Shown here in pieces: positions 16,201-24,013 of a stretch of DNA of 64,000 bases. The notes below the pieces were generated by a model. That model was given only the letters and a program-made list of their open reading frames with translations. It did not search any database and was not told the origin of the DNA. The stretch covers positions 1-64,000 of the forward strand of contig NZ_JAGGJU010000012.1 in the NCBI RefSeq assembly GCF_017873095.1, given 5' to 3'. Each line of letters opens with the position of its first letter. Positions within the stretch are counted from its first letter, which is position 1. This DNA is from Heterorhizobium halophytocola. GTDB lineage: Bacteria; Pseudomonadota; Alphaproteobacteria; Rhizobiales; Rhizobiaceae. A program made the translations under genes and the position numbers.

Positions 16201-17608
16201 TCGGTGACCGATCAAGCGCCCTTTCCAGCACATGGAAGACTCGCGGATCGACCGACTGCGCCACGTTGAAGCGCATGAAATCGCCTGAAGTCTGCGAGAC
16301 CGAAAAGACATTGCCGGGCGCCAGTACGACATTGTCCTTGATGGCGCGGCGCGCGATCGCGGCGGCGTCGAGGCCGTCGGGCAGGCGGCACCAGAGCAGC
16401 ATGCCGCCGCGCGGTTCGATCCACGGGGTCAGCCCGATCGCGCCGACGCGCCGGATGGTCTCGCCCATGGCCCGCGCCAGCCGGGTGCGCAGCCCGTGGA
16501 GATGGCGGCGATAGCTGCCGTCCTTCAACACGCTGTAGGCCAGATGCTGCGGCAGCGCCGAGCCGGCAAACGAACTGGCGATCTTCAGGTCGATCAGGCC
16601 CTCGATCCAGTCCGGGCGCGCGGCGATATAGCCGATGCGGGCGGCTGCCGACAGCGTCTTGGAAAAGCTGGAAATCTGGATGACCCGCTCGAAACCGTCG
16701 AAGGCCGCGAGCCGGGGGGCAGGCTCGTGCTCGAAATCGCCGAAGATGTCGTCCTCGACGATGGTCAGTCGCGCCTGCTCGGCAAGTTTCAGCAGCCGGT
16801 GGGCGGTGACCGGCGACAGCGTCGCGCCAGTCGGGTTGTGAATGCCCGAATTGGTGATGTAAAGGCGCGGGCGATGGTCTGCCAGCGCTTCGGCGAAGCG
16901 TTCGAGATCGGGACCGGTCGCAGTGTAGGGCACGCCGACAGCCTTGACCCGGTGGGCACGCAGCAGCGCCAGAAAGTTGAAATAGCAGGGGTCGTCGACC
17001 AGCACGGCGTCGCCGGGCTCGAGGAAGAAGCGGCAGATCAGGTCGAGTGCTTGCGAGCCGGAATCGGTGAGCAGAATGCCGTCGGGCCCGATCTCCACGC
17101 CGTTTTCCGCCATGCGGCGGGCTAAAAGCTGGCGCAGCGGGCCGACGCCGAGCGGTGTGCCATAGTCGGTAAAGCCGGACGGGGTTGCGCGCGACAGGCT
17201 GCGCATCGCCCGGCGCAGGTCCTCCTGCGGCATCCAGTCCGGCGGCAGCCAGCCGCAGCCGGGCTTGAGCACGTCGGCTCCGGCTTCCAGAGACTGGCGC
17301 GACACCCAGAAGGGATCGACAGCACGGTCGAGGCGGGGCGCGAGATCCGCCAGCACCAGCGGTGCCTGCGGTGCCGAGACGTAAAAGCCGGAGCCCGGCC
17401 GCGAGCGGATCAACCCCTCGGCGGCCAGCCGCTCATAGGCCTCGACCACGGTGGAGGGCGAGACGGCAAAGCTCTGGGCACCCTTGCGGATCGAGGGCAG
17501 CCTCGCGCCGGCCTGCAGGGTGCGGGCGGCGATGCGGCGGCGGATCGCCTCCATCACCTGTTCGACACGGGTGCCGTCCGCTTCCCGAATATCGGCTGTC
17601 AGCGCCAT
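16187..17608 (-). CDS. MocR/PdxR-type regulator (GntR DNA-binding domain fused to aminotransferase fold)
   Basis: In this 473-residue protein, residues about 10-80 are a GntR winged helix (LPSIRKGAQSFAVSPSTVVEAYERL, RPGSGFYV), followed by a class I aminotransferase fold. The pyridoxal-phosphate lysine is in SFSKTL near residue 317, after the usual DDP and NPTG segments. MocR proteins use bound PLP-amino acid adducts as signals rather than for catalysis. It is divergent from the EamA exporter at 17697, which it most probably controls. Confidence 0.92.
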   Translation of the reverse strand: MALTADIREADGTRVEQVMEAIRRRIAARTLQAGARLPSIRKGAQSFAVSPSTVVEAYERLAAEGLIRSRPGSGFYVSAPQAPLVLADLAPRLDRAVDPFWVSRQSLEAGADVLKPGCGWLPPDWMPQEDLRRAMRSLSRATPSGFTDYGTPLGVGPLRQLLARRMAENGVEIGPDGILLTDSGSQALDLICRFFLEPGDAVLVDDPCYFNFLALLRAHRVKAVGVPYTATGPDLERFAEALADHRPRLYITNSGIHNPTGATLSPVTAHRLLKLAEQARLTIVEDDIFGDFEHEPAPRLAAFDGFERVIQISSFSKTLSAAARIGYIAARPDWIEGLIDLKIASSFAGSALPQHLAYSVLKDGSYRRHLHGLRTRLARAMGETIRRVGAIGLTPWIEPRGGMLLWCRLPDGLDAAAIARRAIKDNVVLAPGNVFSVSQTSGDFMRFNVAQSVDPRVFHVLERALDRSPKAGG

Positions 17609-17696
17609 CCGTACTGCTTTCAGTTTCCATACAGTTTGCCGAAACCGTACTCCTCCGTCTCTCCACGGTCCAGCCTTTCCCGGCTAGGAAGGAAGG

Positions 17697-18596
17697 ATGC
17701 AGAAGGAGCATTGTGTAGCGATGAACGGGATGATGGACAGGACGACAATCGGCTGGCTCAACGGCGCGCTCGGCATGCTGATCTTTTCGGCCTCCCTGCC
17801 GGCAACGCGGCTGGCGGTGTCCGGTTTCGACCCGATCTTCCTGACGGCGGCGCGCGGCGCGATCGCGGGCACGCTGGCGCTGGCCCTGACCGTGGCACTC
17901 GGCTCGAAACGGCCGGAGCGTGGCGACCTCGTCTCGCTTGTGGTGATTGCGCTCGGTGTCGTGGTCGGCTTTCCGCTGCTGACGGCGCTGGCGCTGCAGC
18001 ACATCACCTCGGCGCATTCGCTGGTGTTCATCGGGCTGCTGCCGCTGTCGACCGCGACCTTCGGGGTGTTGCGCGGCGGCGAGCGGCCGAAGCCGGCCTT
18101 CTGGGCGTTTTCGCTGGCCGGCAGCGGCATTGTCGCCGGCTTTGCGCTGATGGGCAATGGCGAGGCTTCGCTCAGCGGCGACCTGCTGATGGTCGCGGCG
18201 ATCATCGCCTGCGGGCTCGGCTATGCCGAAGGCGGTCGGTTGACCCGGCGGCTGGGTGGCTTTGCGGTCATTGCCTGGGCGCTGATCCTGGCGCTGCCGA
18301 TGATGCTGGTGATCGCAATCCTGCTCAAACCCATGTCGTTCGGGGGCGTCAGCGATGCGGCCTGGATCGGGCTTGGCTATGTCTCGCTGTTCTCCATGCT
18401 GATCGGCTTCGTGTTCTGGTATCGCGGCCTTGCGATGGGCGGCATCGCGGCGGTCGGGCAATTGCAGTTGCTGCAGCCGTTTTTCGGCCTGGCGCTCGCA
18501 GCGCTCCTGCTCGGAGAAACTGTCAGCTGGTCGATGGTGGGGGTCACGATGGCCGTCGTGCTCTGTGTGGCCGGTGCGCGGCGGTTCGCGCGGTAG
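17697..18596 (+). CDS. EamA/DMT-family inner-membrane transporter
   Basis: This 299-residue protein has about ten transmembrane segments arranged as two EamA repeats, typical of drug/metabolite exporters. The ATG at 17697 directly follows a purine-rich AGGAAGGAAGG tract; an ATG at 17721 is an alternative start. The divergent MocR regulator suggests an amino-acid-like or amine substrate, since MocR/EamA pairs are common. The substrate is not determined. Confidence 0.85.
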   Translation: MQKEHCVAMNGMMDRTTIGWLNGALGMLIFSASLPATRLAVSGFDPIFLTAARGAIAGTLALALTVALGSKRPERGDLVSLVVIALGVVVGFPLLTALALQHITSAHSLVFIGLLPLSTATFGVLRGGERPKPAFWAFSLAGSGIVAGFALMGNGEASLSGDLLMVAAIIACGLGYAEGGRLTRRLGGFAVIAWALILALPMMLVIAILLKPMSFGGVSDAAWIGLGYVSLFSMLIGFVFWYRGLAMGGIAAVGQLQLLQPFFGLALAALLLGETVSWSMVGVTMAVVLCVAGARRFAR

Positions 18597-18610
18597 ACCA
18601 GGGCCGAACG

Positions 18611-18644
18611 AAAAACGTCCCCGCGGCTTTTTCCGCAGGGACGT
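18611..18644 (-). terminator. Terminator of the first DUF1127 gene
   Basis: Arms ACGTCCCCGCGG (18615-18626) and CCGCAGGGACGT (18633-18644) pair apart from one C/A mismatch. On the minus strand the hairpin is followed by a T-run from the AAAAA at 18611-18615. It lies 26 bases past the DUF1127 stop. Confidence 0.75.
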
Positions 18645-18669
18645 CAAGGTCTCGGATCGTGTGCCTGCC

Positions 18670-18879
18670 TCACCGGTTGGTCCTGTGGCCGTTGAAACCA
18701 TATTGGATCATCCGCTCGGCGCTGCTGCGGGTGAGGCCCACGTCTTCGAGCAGATGGCTATCCTTGCGGCGCATCAGATTGGTGAAGGCCAGCCGTTCGG
18801 CTTCCACCTTGCGGCGGCGTTGCAGCGCCTGGCGGACGGACTGGAAGAGGGTGGGGGACGGGGTGAGCATTTGCATCAT
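18670..18879 (-). CDS. DUF1127 small protein (copy 1)
   Basis: This 69-residue protein starts at the ATG at 18879, with AAGGAG about 9 bases upstream; the longer frame to 18930 lacks a site. The C-terminal half carries the DUF1127 pattern RRKVEAERLAFTNLMRRKDSHLLEDVGLTR. DUF1127 proteins are short, basic, abundant in Rhizobiales and linked to phosphate and carbon metabolism, RNA turnover and stress; their mechanism is unsettled. The promoter region carries a 33-base element shared with the second DUF1127 gene. Confidence 0.85.
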   Translation of the reverse strand: MMQMLTPSPTLFQSVRQALQRRRKVEAERLAFTNLMRRKDSHLLEDVGLTRSSAERMIQYGFNGHRTNR

Positions 18880-18925
18880 GGTCTTAACTCCTTCGTGTTG
18901 CTGATCCGAAGATGATGTCCCAGCT

Positions 18926-18958
18926 GCCATATCGCAAACGAATAGTCTTTATAGCTGG
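18926..18958 (-). promoter_or_regulatory. Shared 33-bp upstream element of DUF1127 copy 1
   Basis: Read on the minus strand, this element begins CCAG and contains GACTATTCGTT followed by GC and ATG. It matches the element at 19309-19341 at 25 of 33 positions, including an exact 11-base core (18937-18947). Its near end is 47 bases from the DUF1127 start codon, against 49 for the other copy. It is probably an activator or LysR site overlapping the promoter. Confidence 0.6.
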
Positions 18959-19050
18959 TATCTGGAAACCGAATGGCTATTTTCGGACATCATTCATGCG
19001 GCTAACGGTCGAGGAGGTGCGGCGAAAAGTCGGTCTTCCCGGCGCCATTT

Positions 19051-19260
19051 TCACTCTTGCGGCATGGATCGGCAATGCTTGAATCCGCCCTTCGCCGTCT
19101 CGGCCGGATCGCGCGTCATGCCGATATCGTCCCGTAAGTGCCCGTTTTTCCGCAGCATTATCATGACAAAGGCACGCCGCTCTGCGGCGACCTGGCGCCG
19201 GGCATGCCAACACTGCGCTAGACGTTGCAGCAGGTGTGCCCGTGGCTGTTGCCGCCCCAT
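19051..19260 (-). CDS. DUF1127 small protein (copy 2)
   Basis: This 69-residue protein starts at the ATG at 19260, with GGGAGAG upstream. Residues about 20-55 follow the DUF1127 pattern (RRQVAAERRAFVMIMLRKNGHLRDDIGMTR) and align with copy 1, so the two are tandem paralogues about 180 bases apart. It is divergent from the LysR gene at 19369, and the shared element lies in the gap between them. The function is unknown beyond the family. Confidence 0.82.
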   Translation of the reverse strand: MGRQQPRAHLLQRLAQCWHARRQVAAERRAFVMIMLRKNGHLRDDIGMTRDPAETAKGGFKHCRSMPQE

Positions 19261-19308
19261 ATGGCTCTCCCGTGGTATTGCGATGGCAAGAGTGTGGCCG
19301 GCATGCTC

Positions 19309-19341
19309 GACATTTGGCTAACGAATAGTCATGATGCCTGG
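19309..19341. promoter_or_regulatory. Shared 33-bp element between DUF1127 copy 2 and the LysR gene
   Basis: This is the counterpart of the element at 18926-18958, with the exact 11-base core AACGAATAGTC (plus strand) at 19320-19330. It lies 49 bases from the DUF1127 start and 28-60 bases upstream of the LysR start. It is therefore placed to control both genes, including autoregulation. Confidence 0.6.
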
Positions 19342-19368
19342 AATCAAATAATCAGATGGAGTGCGGTC

Positions 19369-20262
19369 ATGGCGCTGCCGCTCGAAAGTGATCTGCTGCG
19401 GATTTTCCTTGCGGTCGCCGAATATGAGAATGTGACGCGGGCAGCCGACGTGCTGGGACGGACGCAATCGGCCGTCAGCATGCAGGTCAAGCGGCTGGAG
19501 GAGGTGGCGGGCACGCCGCTGTTTACCCGGGGGCCGCGCGGAATGACGCTCACGGAAACCGGCCAGCGGCTGCTGCCCTATGCGCGGCGCATCGTCAGGC
19601 TGGTGGACGAGACCACGGCCTCGCTTCGGGTTCAGCCGCTCGACGGACCGGTCAGGATCGGCATTCCCGAGGAATACAATCAACTGGTGCTGCCCCGGGC
19701 GCTGGCGGCCTTTGCCGAACGGCATCCGGCGACCGAGGTGACCGTCATGTGCGGCTACAGCGAGCAGCAGACGCGGGCGCTGACGGCGGGCCAGATCGAC
19801 CTTGCAGTGGTGTTCGACGTCAATGGCAGCAGCGGCGAAGTGCTGGCGATCGACCCGACGGTCTGGGTCAGTTCGGTCGCCCATGACTGTCATCTGCGCG
19901 ATCCCGTGCCCATTGGCATCTACTGGAATTCGAGCTGGTGCCGGGACTTCGCCATCCGCTCGCTGCAGAATCACGGGGTGAATTACCGGATCAGCTATAC
20001 CTGCGACACGACGGGCGGGCTGAAGGGGGCGGCGGCGGCCGGACTTGCGGTGGTGCCGCTCGCCCGCTCCACCATTCCGGCCGACTGTCGGGAGCTGACG
20101 GCGGCGGAGGGGTTTCCGCCGATCGACGCCTCGCGCGTGGTGCTGCGGCGCAACCGCGAACGTTCAAGCCCGGCGGTCGAGGAACTGGCAAGCATGTTGC
20201 GCGATGCCTTCAGTCCGCTCACCAGTCCGTTGCCGCCGGGCAGTGCTGGCGATCCCGACTGA
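19369..20262 (+). CDS. LysR-family transcriptional regulator beside DUF1127 genes
   Basis: The product is 297 residues from the ATG at 19369. The helix-turn-helix is at about residues 7-65 (VTRAADVLGRTQSAVSMQVKRLEE), followed by a substrate-binding-like effector domain. VtlR, a LysR protein in Brucella and Agrobacterium, is known to activate small DUF1127 genes. The gene arrangement here suggests a similar circuit, though the DNA-binding helix does not look like a VtlR orthologue to me. Likely targets are the two divergent DUF1127 genes and itself. Confidence 0.88.
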   Translation: MALPLESDLLRIFLAVAEYENVTRAADVLGRTQSAVSMQVKRLEEVAGTPLFTRGPRGMTLTETGQRLLPYARRIVRLVDETTASLRVQPLDGPVRIGIPEEYNQLVLPRALAAFAERHPATEVTVMCGYSEQQTRALTAGQIDLAVVFDVNGSSGEVLAIDPTVWVSSVAHDCHLRDPVPIGIYWNSSWCRDFAIRSLQNHGVNYRISYTCDTTGGLKGAAAAGLAVVPLARSTIPADCRELTAAEGFPPIDASRVVLRRNRERSSPAVEELASMLRDAFSPLTSPLPPGSAGDPD

Positions 20263-20274
20263 CGGTGGCAGGTG

Positions 20275-20778
20275 TCACGCGCGCCGTTCCGGCTCGACGC
20301 GGTGCAGAAATCCGGACAGGATGTCGCGTCTGCCGACCGCGCCGACATGCGGCAGCAGCACCCCGACCTCGCCGCGGTGATAGCCGCTATGGGTGACGAC
20401 ATGGGCGAGCATTTCCTCGCGTGTCATGCGGCCCTTCTTGCCGTCTGCGAAGGTGAAGGCGATCTCTTCCTCGAAGGTCTCGGGCGCCAGGGCTGCGACG
20501 TGATCGATATACCACTGGTCGGTCTTGCGGATGTGCCGGGCGATATCCGGCAGCGGTAGGGTCTTCTCCGGCCAGTTGCTCTTCGGTGTCTGCTGGGTAC
20601 CCGAGAGGTGGGCCTGGAAAATCCGGTCGACCGTGTTGATATGGCCGAGTCGCTCGAGCACGGGGTTGAGCAGGCCCGGCGAGGAGAGTTCGGCGATCGC
20701 CTCGATGGCGTACAGCAGTTCGTCTTCGATGCTCGCCTTCTGGGCGAAGAGCGCGTTGAACAGGCTCTGGGTGGACAT
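20275..20778 (-). CDS. DinB-family metal-binding protein
   Basis: This 167-residue protein forms the DinB four-helix bundle. The likely metal histidines are in GHINTVDRIFQAHL (about residue 46) and in the C-terminal HVVTHSGYHRGEV. DinB proteins include bacillithiol- or mycothiol-dependent transferases and stress proteins; in alphaproteobacteria the cofactor thiol and reaction are not known. The ATG at 20778 is preferred over 20790. It is convergent with the LysR gene. Confidence 0.85.
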   Translation of the reverse strand: MSTQSLFNALFAQKASIEDELLYAIEAIAELSSPGLLNPVLERLGHINTVDRIFQAHLSGTQQTPKSNWPEKTLPLPDIARHIRKTDQWYIDHVAALAPETFEEEIAFTFADGKKGRMTREEMLAHVVTHSGYHRGEVGVLLPHVGAVGRRDILSGFLHRVEPERRA

Positions 20779-21042
20779 TCGTGCCTCCATCCGGGGGGGA
20801 GGCCCCCGGTCACTACGTTGTTGCCTCCAAGAGAGCAGATGGCCGGAAACCGGTCTATCTTGAATTCACAGGGGTTTTTGTCGCAGTGCCAGAAACGCAC
20901 AGGCAGCGCACACAAAAGGCCGCCGGGGCGCTGCGGCGGCAGCAGGTGAAGGGGGCGAGTTGAGGCTCGGTGTCAGGCGGCAGCGGGATCGAATGCCGGG
21001 TCACCGTCCCCGATAGCGAGGGTCGTGCGCCCCTGCACGGCG

Positions 21043-21543
21043 CTAGCGCCAGTCGTGCGCGTCTTGTCCGTCCGGATGCGCCGCTTTGAAGGCATGCGAT
21101 CTGCCGGATGTCTCGACATAGGCGAGCGCGTCGGCTTTGTCATTGAACCCCACGAAGACCATGTCGAGCGAGCGGGTCTTCGGGGCGCCTTTCTTGCGAT
21201 AGGCGAATCGCACCGCGCAGTGCGGGTAGTCGGCGTCCGGGACAGTGCCCGCCTGCGGACTGTCGGCAAGCGCCACGAACGCGCCAAGCGCAAGGAAACG
21301 CTCGATCGCGGCGAAGGCGGTCGCCTGGCTGATCTGCTGATTGGTGCCGGTCTTGACCGAACGGCCGTAATAAAGGCTGTCCGTCAGCCCCTTTCGTCGC
21401 TTCGTCTCATAGACCATCACATTGCCGGCAGCGGCCAGTTCCAGATGCACGTCATAGGTCTGGAAGCGGTCCGGCGTCTGGTCGAGTTCGGTGAAAAGGA
21501 GGCGGAGGTCGGCGATGAGGTCGGCATAGAGGGCAGGGGGCAT
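21043..21543 (-). CDS. Hypothetical cytosolic protein
   Basis: A 166-residue product is read from the ATG at 21543; the upstream part of the frame is proline-rich noise. It is mixed alpha/beta, with no signal peptide or membrane segment. Notable segments are YETKRRKGLTDSLYYGRSVKTGTNQQISQ and RSLDMVFVGFNDKADALAYVE. I do not recognise the family. Codon use resembles the neighbouring genes, so it is probably real. Confidence 0.55.
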   Translation of the reverse strand: MPPALYADLIADLRLLFTELDQTPDRFQTYDVHLELAAAGNVMVYETKRRKGLTDSLYYGRSVKTGTNQQISQATAFAAIERFLALGAFVALADSPQAGTVPDADYPHCAVRFAYRKKGAPKTRSLDMVFVGFNDKADALAYVETSGRSHAFKAAHPDGQDAHDWR

Positions 21544-21836
21544 GGTCGGGCTCGGAGGAGGCTGGCGTGGCGGCAGAACGCAGGAAGGCGGCTCGTAGCA
21601 TGACGGCGGCCGCATGGATACAGGGCGGCCTCGGGGATCTGCGGCGTGAGATCGGCGCGTCTCCCTGCCGTCCGGGGATCTCGAAACAGGCTCGATACCC
21701 CCGCCGACCGATCTTCGAGCACTTTTCAGAGGGCTCCCATCTTAAAAAAAAACGCCTCTTATGAACCTTCGCGTCGGATCGGGTCACGTAGGCAGTGAAG
21801 CAACGATGGGCTCACCGCCTGGAAGGGGAAAATACC
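21544..21836. other. Intergenic region with no recognised gene
   Basis: About 290 bases between two divergent hypothetical genes, which should contain both promoters. A run of nine A residues lies near 21744-21753. I see no conserved small frame or strong palindrome. Confidence 0.5.
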
Positions 21837-22472
21837 ATGGCCACTCCGAATCTCGACAGAATCCGCAAGAACTCGGACATCGGAACCGTTTTCGTCAAGT
21901 TTCTTGCCGCCCAGAAACTCAGCCGGCTTTATCAGAATTACTACGAAATGGACGCAAAGGAGGCCTGGGATTGGTTCTCGACAATGACGCAGCAGGAAAA
22001 AAAGCTTGTCGGCAACGTCCATGCACTCCCTGCCATCATGACCATGAAAGCCATCGCGGCGGCCGAGGCCAAGAATGGCGGCACCCTCTCCACGGCAGAA
22101 AAGACCAAGATCGAAGACCGGATCAAGGCGGACTCCTGGGGCAATATCTACATCAAGGCGATGGAAACCATCGGCAAGAAGCTCGAGGAACTTGCCACGG
22201 ATACATTCCTGAAGTCGAAGGAATACCAGAGCTATGTGAAGAAGACGATCAAGAGCCAGGGAAGCGCGCTGCGCAAAGACCTGAAGCTGGAGGCGGATGT
22301 CGACGATGTCATCGGCCTGGCCTTCGCGCTCGAAACGGGCGATACCGGCGCCGCCAACCGCATTTCCGTGCAGATCGCCAAGGCGGAAGTGGCTGCCGGC
22401 CGCAAGGGCACGAGCGCAAGCAGCATCCTAAAGATGATGCGCGCGAAGGTCGCCCAGAAATTCGGGTTCTAG
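21837..22472 (+). CDS. Lysine-rich hypothetical cytosolic protein
   Basis: The ATG at 21837 has GGAAGGGGA upstream and gives 211 residues, probably almost entirely helical and rich in Lys and Ala. There is no signal peptide or transmembrane segment. Residues about 40-60 (MDAKEAWDWFSTMTQQEKKLV) and the Lys-rich C terminus stand out, but no domain is recognised. A strong terminator follows, so it is a single-gene unit. Confidence 0.7.
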   Translation: MATPNLDRIRKNSDIGTVFVKFLAAQKLSRLYQNYYEMDAKEAWDWFSTMTQQEKKLVGNVHALPAIMTMKAIAAAEAKNGGTLSTAEKTKIEDRIKADSWGNIYIKAMETIGKKLEELATDTFLKSKEYQSYVKKTIKSQGSALRKDLKLEADVDDVIGLAFALETGDTGAANRISVQIAKAEVAAGRKGTSASSILKMMRAKVAQKFGF

Positions 22473-22478
22473 CGCTGA

Positions 22479-22525
22479 AGCAGGTCCGGTAAACACGCGT
22501 TCACCGGACCTGCTCCAGCTTTTTT
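22479..22525 (+). terminator. Rho-independent terminator after the lysine-rich gene
   Basis: Twelve-base arms AGCAGGTCCGGT (22479-22490) and ACCGGACCTGCT (22503-22514) are followed by CCAGC and seven T residues. It lies directly after the stop at 22472. Confidence 0.85.
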
Positions 22526-22530
22526 GTGCT

Positions 22531-22580
22531 TACGCATTTCCGGACGGAAAACCGCGACTACCCTTTTTCTGGAAATGCAC
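22531..22580. repeat. Rhizobial short intergenic palindromic repeat (single copy)
   Basis: TACGCATTTCCGGACGG begins the element, and TCTGGAAATGC (22568-22578) closes it as the inverted partner of GCATTTCCGGA (22534-22544). The layout, with an internal GGAAAACCGC stretch and a pyrimidine-rich right half, matches by recollection a repeat scattered between genes of Rhizobium and Agrobacterium. Only this copy is in the window. Confidence 0.6.
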
Positions 22581-22665
22581 GGGGATGGTCTGAAGCCCGT
22601 TTCGACCGGGTGATATACCGGCGAAGTGCACGTTACGAGACCTTTCCCGTTGACCTCTCCGGCAA

Positions 22666-22699
22666 AAAAACCCCGCCGGATCGCTCCGGCGGGGTTTTT
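22666..22699. terminator. Bidirectional terminator between the unknown gene and the spermidine operon
   Basis: A perfect 15-base stem, AAAAACCCCGCCGGA (22666-22680) with its complement (22685-22699), closes a TCGC loop. A-runs and T-runs on the two sides make it active in either direction. It ends the minus-strand spermidine operon. Confidence 0.88.
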
Positions 22700-22729
22700 G
22701 AATTGCGCGGTGTCGGGCCCGGATCGGCT

Positions 22730-23971
22730 TTACGAAAAGTCGATCGCCCGGTCGCCGTCCTCGTCCTTGATCCGCGTCGGCAGGCCGATATGGTTGAGGA
22801 TGTGGAGGAAGGGCTTGGGCGGCAGTTCCTCGACGTTTGCCATCTTCTTCACATCCCATTCGCCCGAGGCGACCAGCATGGCGGCGGCGACCGGCGGAAC
22901 GCCGGCGGTGTAGGAAATGCCCTGGCTGCCGACCTCGTTGTAGGCGTCCTTGTGATCGGCGACATTGTAGATGAAGACGGTCTTTTCCTTGCCGTCCTTG
23001 ATGCCCTTCACATAGTCGCCGATGCAGGTCTTGCCTTCATACTCGGGTGCCAGCGAGGACGGGTCGGGCAGGCAGGCCTTGACCACCTTCAGCGGCACGA
23101 CCTCGTCGCCATTGGCAAGCTTGACCGGCTGCTCGGACAAGAGGCCGATCGACTTCAACACGGTGAAGACGTTGATATAGTGGTCGCCGAAACCCATCCA
23201 GAAGCGGACGTCGGCGCCGTCCATGTTTTTCGCCAGCGAATGGACCTCGTCATGGCCGCACAGATAGGCGCGGCGGGTGCCGACGACGGGCAGGTCGTAG
23301 TCCTTGCCGATCTCGAACATCTTGTTGGTCTGCCATTCGCCGTTCTGCCAGGAATAGACGACACCGGTGAATTCGCGGAAATTGATCTCCGGGTCGAAGT
23401 TCGTGGCGAAATACTTGCCATGGCTGCCGGCGTTGATGTCGACGATGTCGACGTCGGTCACCTTGTCGAGATATTCGTCCTTGGCAAGCTTGGCATAGGC
23501 GTTGACCACACCCGGATCGAAGCCGGCGCCGAGAATGGCGGTGATGCCCTTCTCTTCGCATTCGGCGGCGCGCTTCCACTCGTAATTGCCGTACCAGGGC
23601 GGGGTTTCGCAGATCTTGTTCGGCTCTTCATGGATCGCCGTGTCGATATAGGCAACGCCGGTGTCCATGCAGGCGCGCAGCACCGACATGTTGAGGAAGG
23701 CGGTGCCGACATTGATGACGATCTCAGACTTCGTCGCGGTGATCAGCGCCTTGGTGGCCTCGATGTCCAGCGCATCCAGCGCATGACCTTCCAGCGCGCC
23801 CTCCTGCTTCATCGCCGCCTTCTCGCGGATCGAGGCGATGATCGCGTCGCATTTCGCCTTGGTGCGCGAGGCGATATTGATGTCGCCCAGAACGTCGTTG
23901 TTCTGCGCGCATTTATGCGCGACCACCTGGGCGACGCCGCCAGCACCGATAATGAGAACGTTCTTCTTCAT
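22730..23971 (-). CDS. Carboxyspermidine (carboxynorspermidine) dehydrogenase
   Basis: This 413-residue protein of the saccharopine dehydrogenase fold starts MKKNVLIIGAGGVAQVVAHKC and is characteristic of carboxy(nor)spermidine dehydrogenase: DTGVAYIDTAIHEEP, GAGFDPGVVNAYAK and the GQ/GISYTAGVPP region near the C terminus. It condenses aspartate semialdehyde with putrescine (or diaminopropane) using NADPH to give carboxyspermidine. It is the second gene of an operon with the decarboxylase upstream (42-base gap). Together they form the alternative spermidine route known from Rhizobiales and Vibrio. The bidirectional terminator at 22666 ends the operon. Confidence 0.92.
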   Translation of the reverse strand: MKKNVLIIGAGGVAQVVAHKCAQNNDVLGDINIASRTKAKCDAIIASIREKAAMKQEGALEGHALDALDIEATKALITATKSEIVINVGTAFLNMSVLRACMDTGVAYIDTAIHEEPNKICETPPWYGNYEWKRAAECEEKGITAILGAGFDPGVVNAYAKLAKDEYLDKVTDVDIVDINAGSHGKYFATNFDPEINFREFTGVVYSWQNGEWQTNKMFEIGKDYDLPVVGTRRAYLCGHDEVHSLAKNMDGADVRFWMGFGDHYINVFTVLKSIGLLSEQPVKLANGDEVVPLKVVKACLPDPSSLAPEYEGKTCIGDYVKGIKDGKEKTVFIYNVADHKDAYNEVGSQGISYTAGVPPVAAAMLVASGEWDVKKMANVEELPPKPFLHILNHIGLPTRIKDEDGDRAIDFS

Positions 23972-24013
23972 GAGGGGGACTAACTCCTTATGTCCAATCG
24001 TCAGACGCCTTTT

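Noticed and set aside
19369..20262. Naming the LysR gene vtlR
   Set aside because: The DNA-binding segment does not match the VtlR/LsrB lineage as I remember it; only the DUF1127 association supports the idea.
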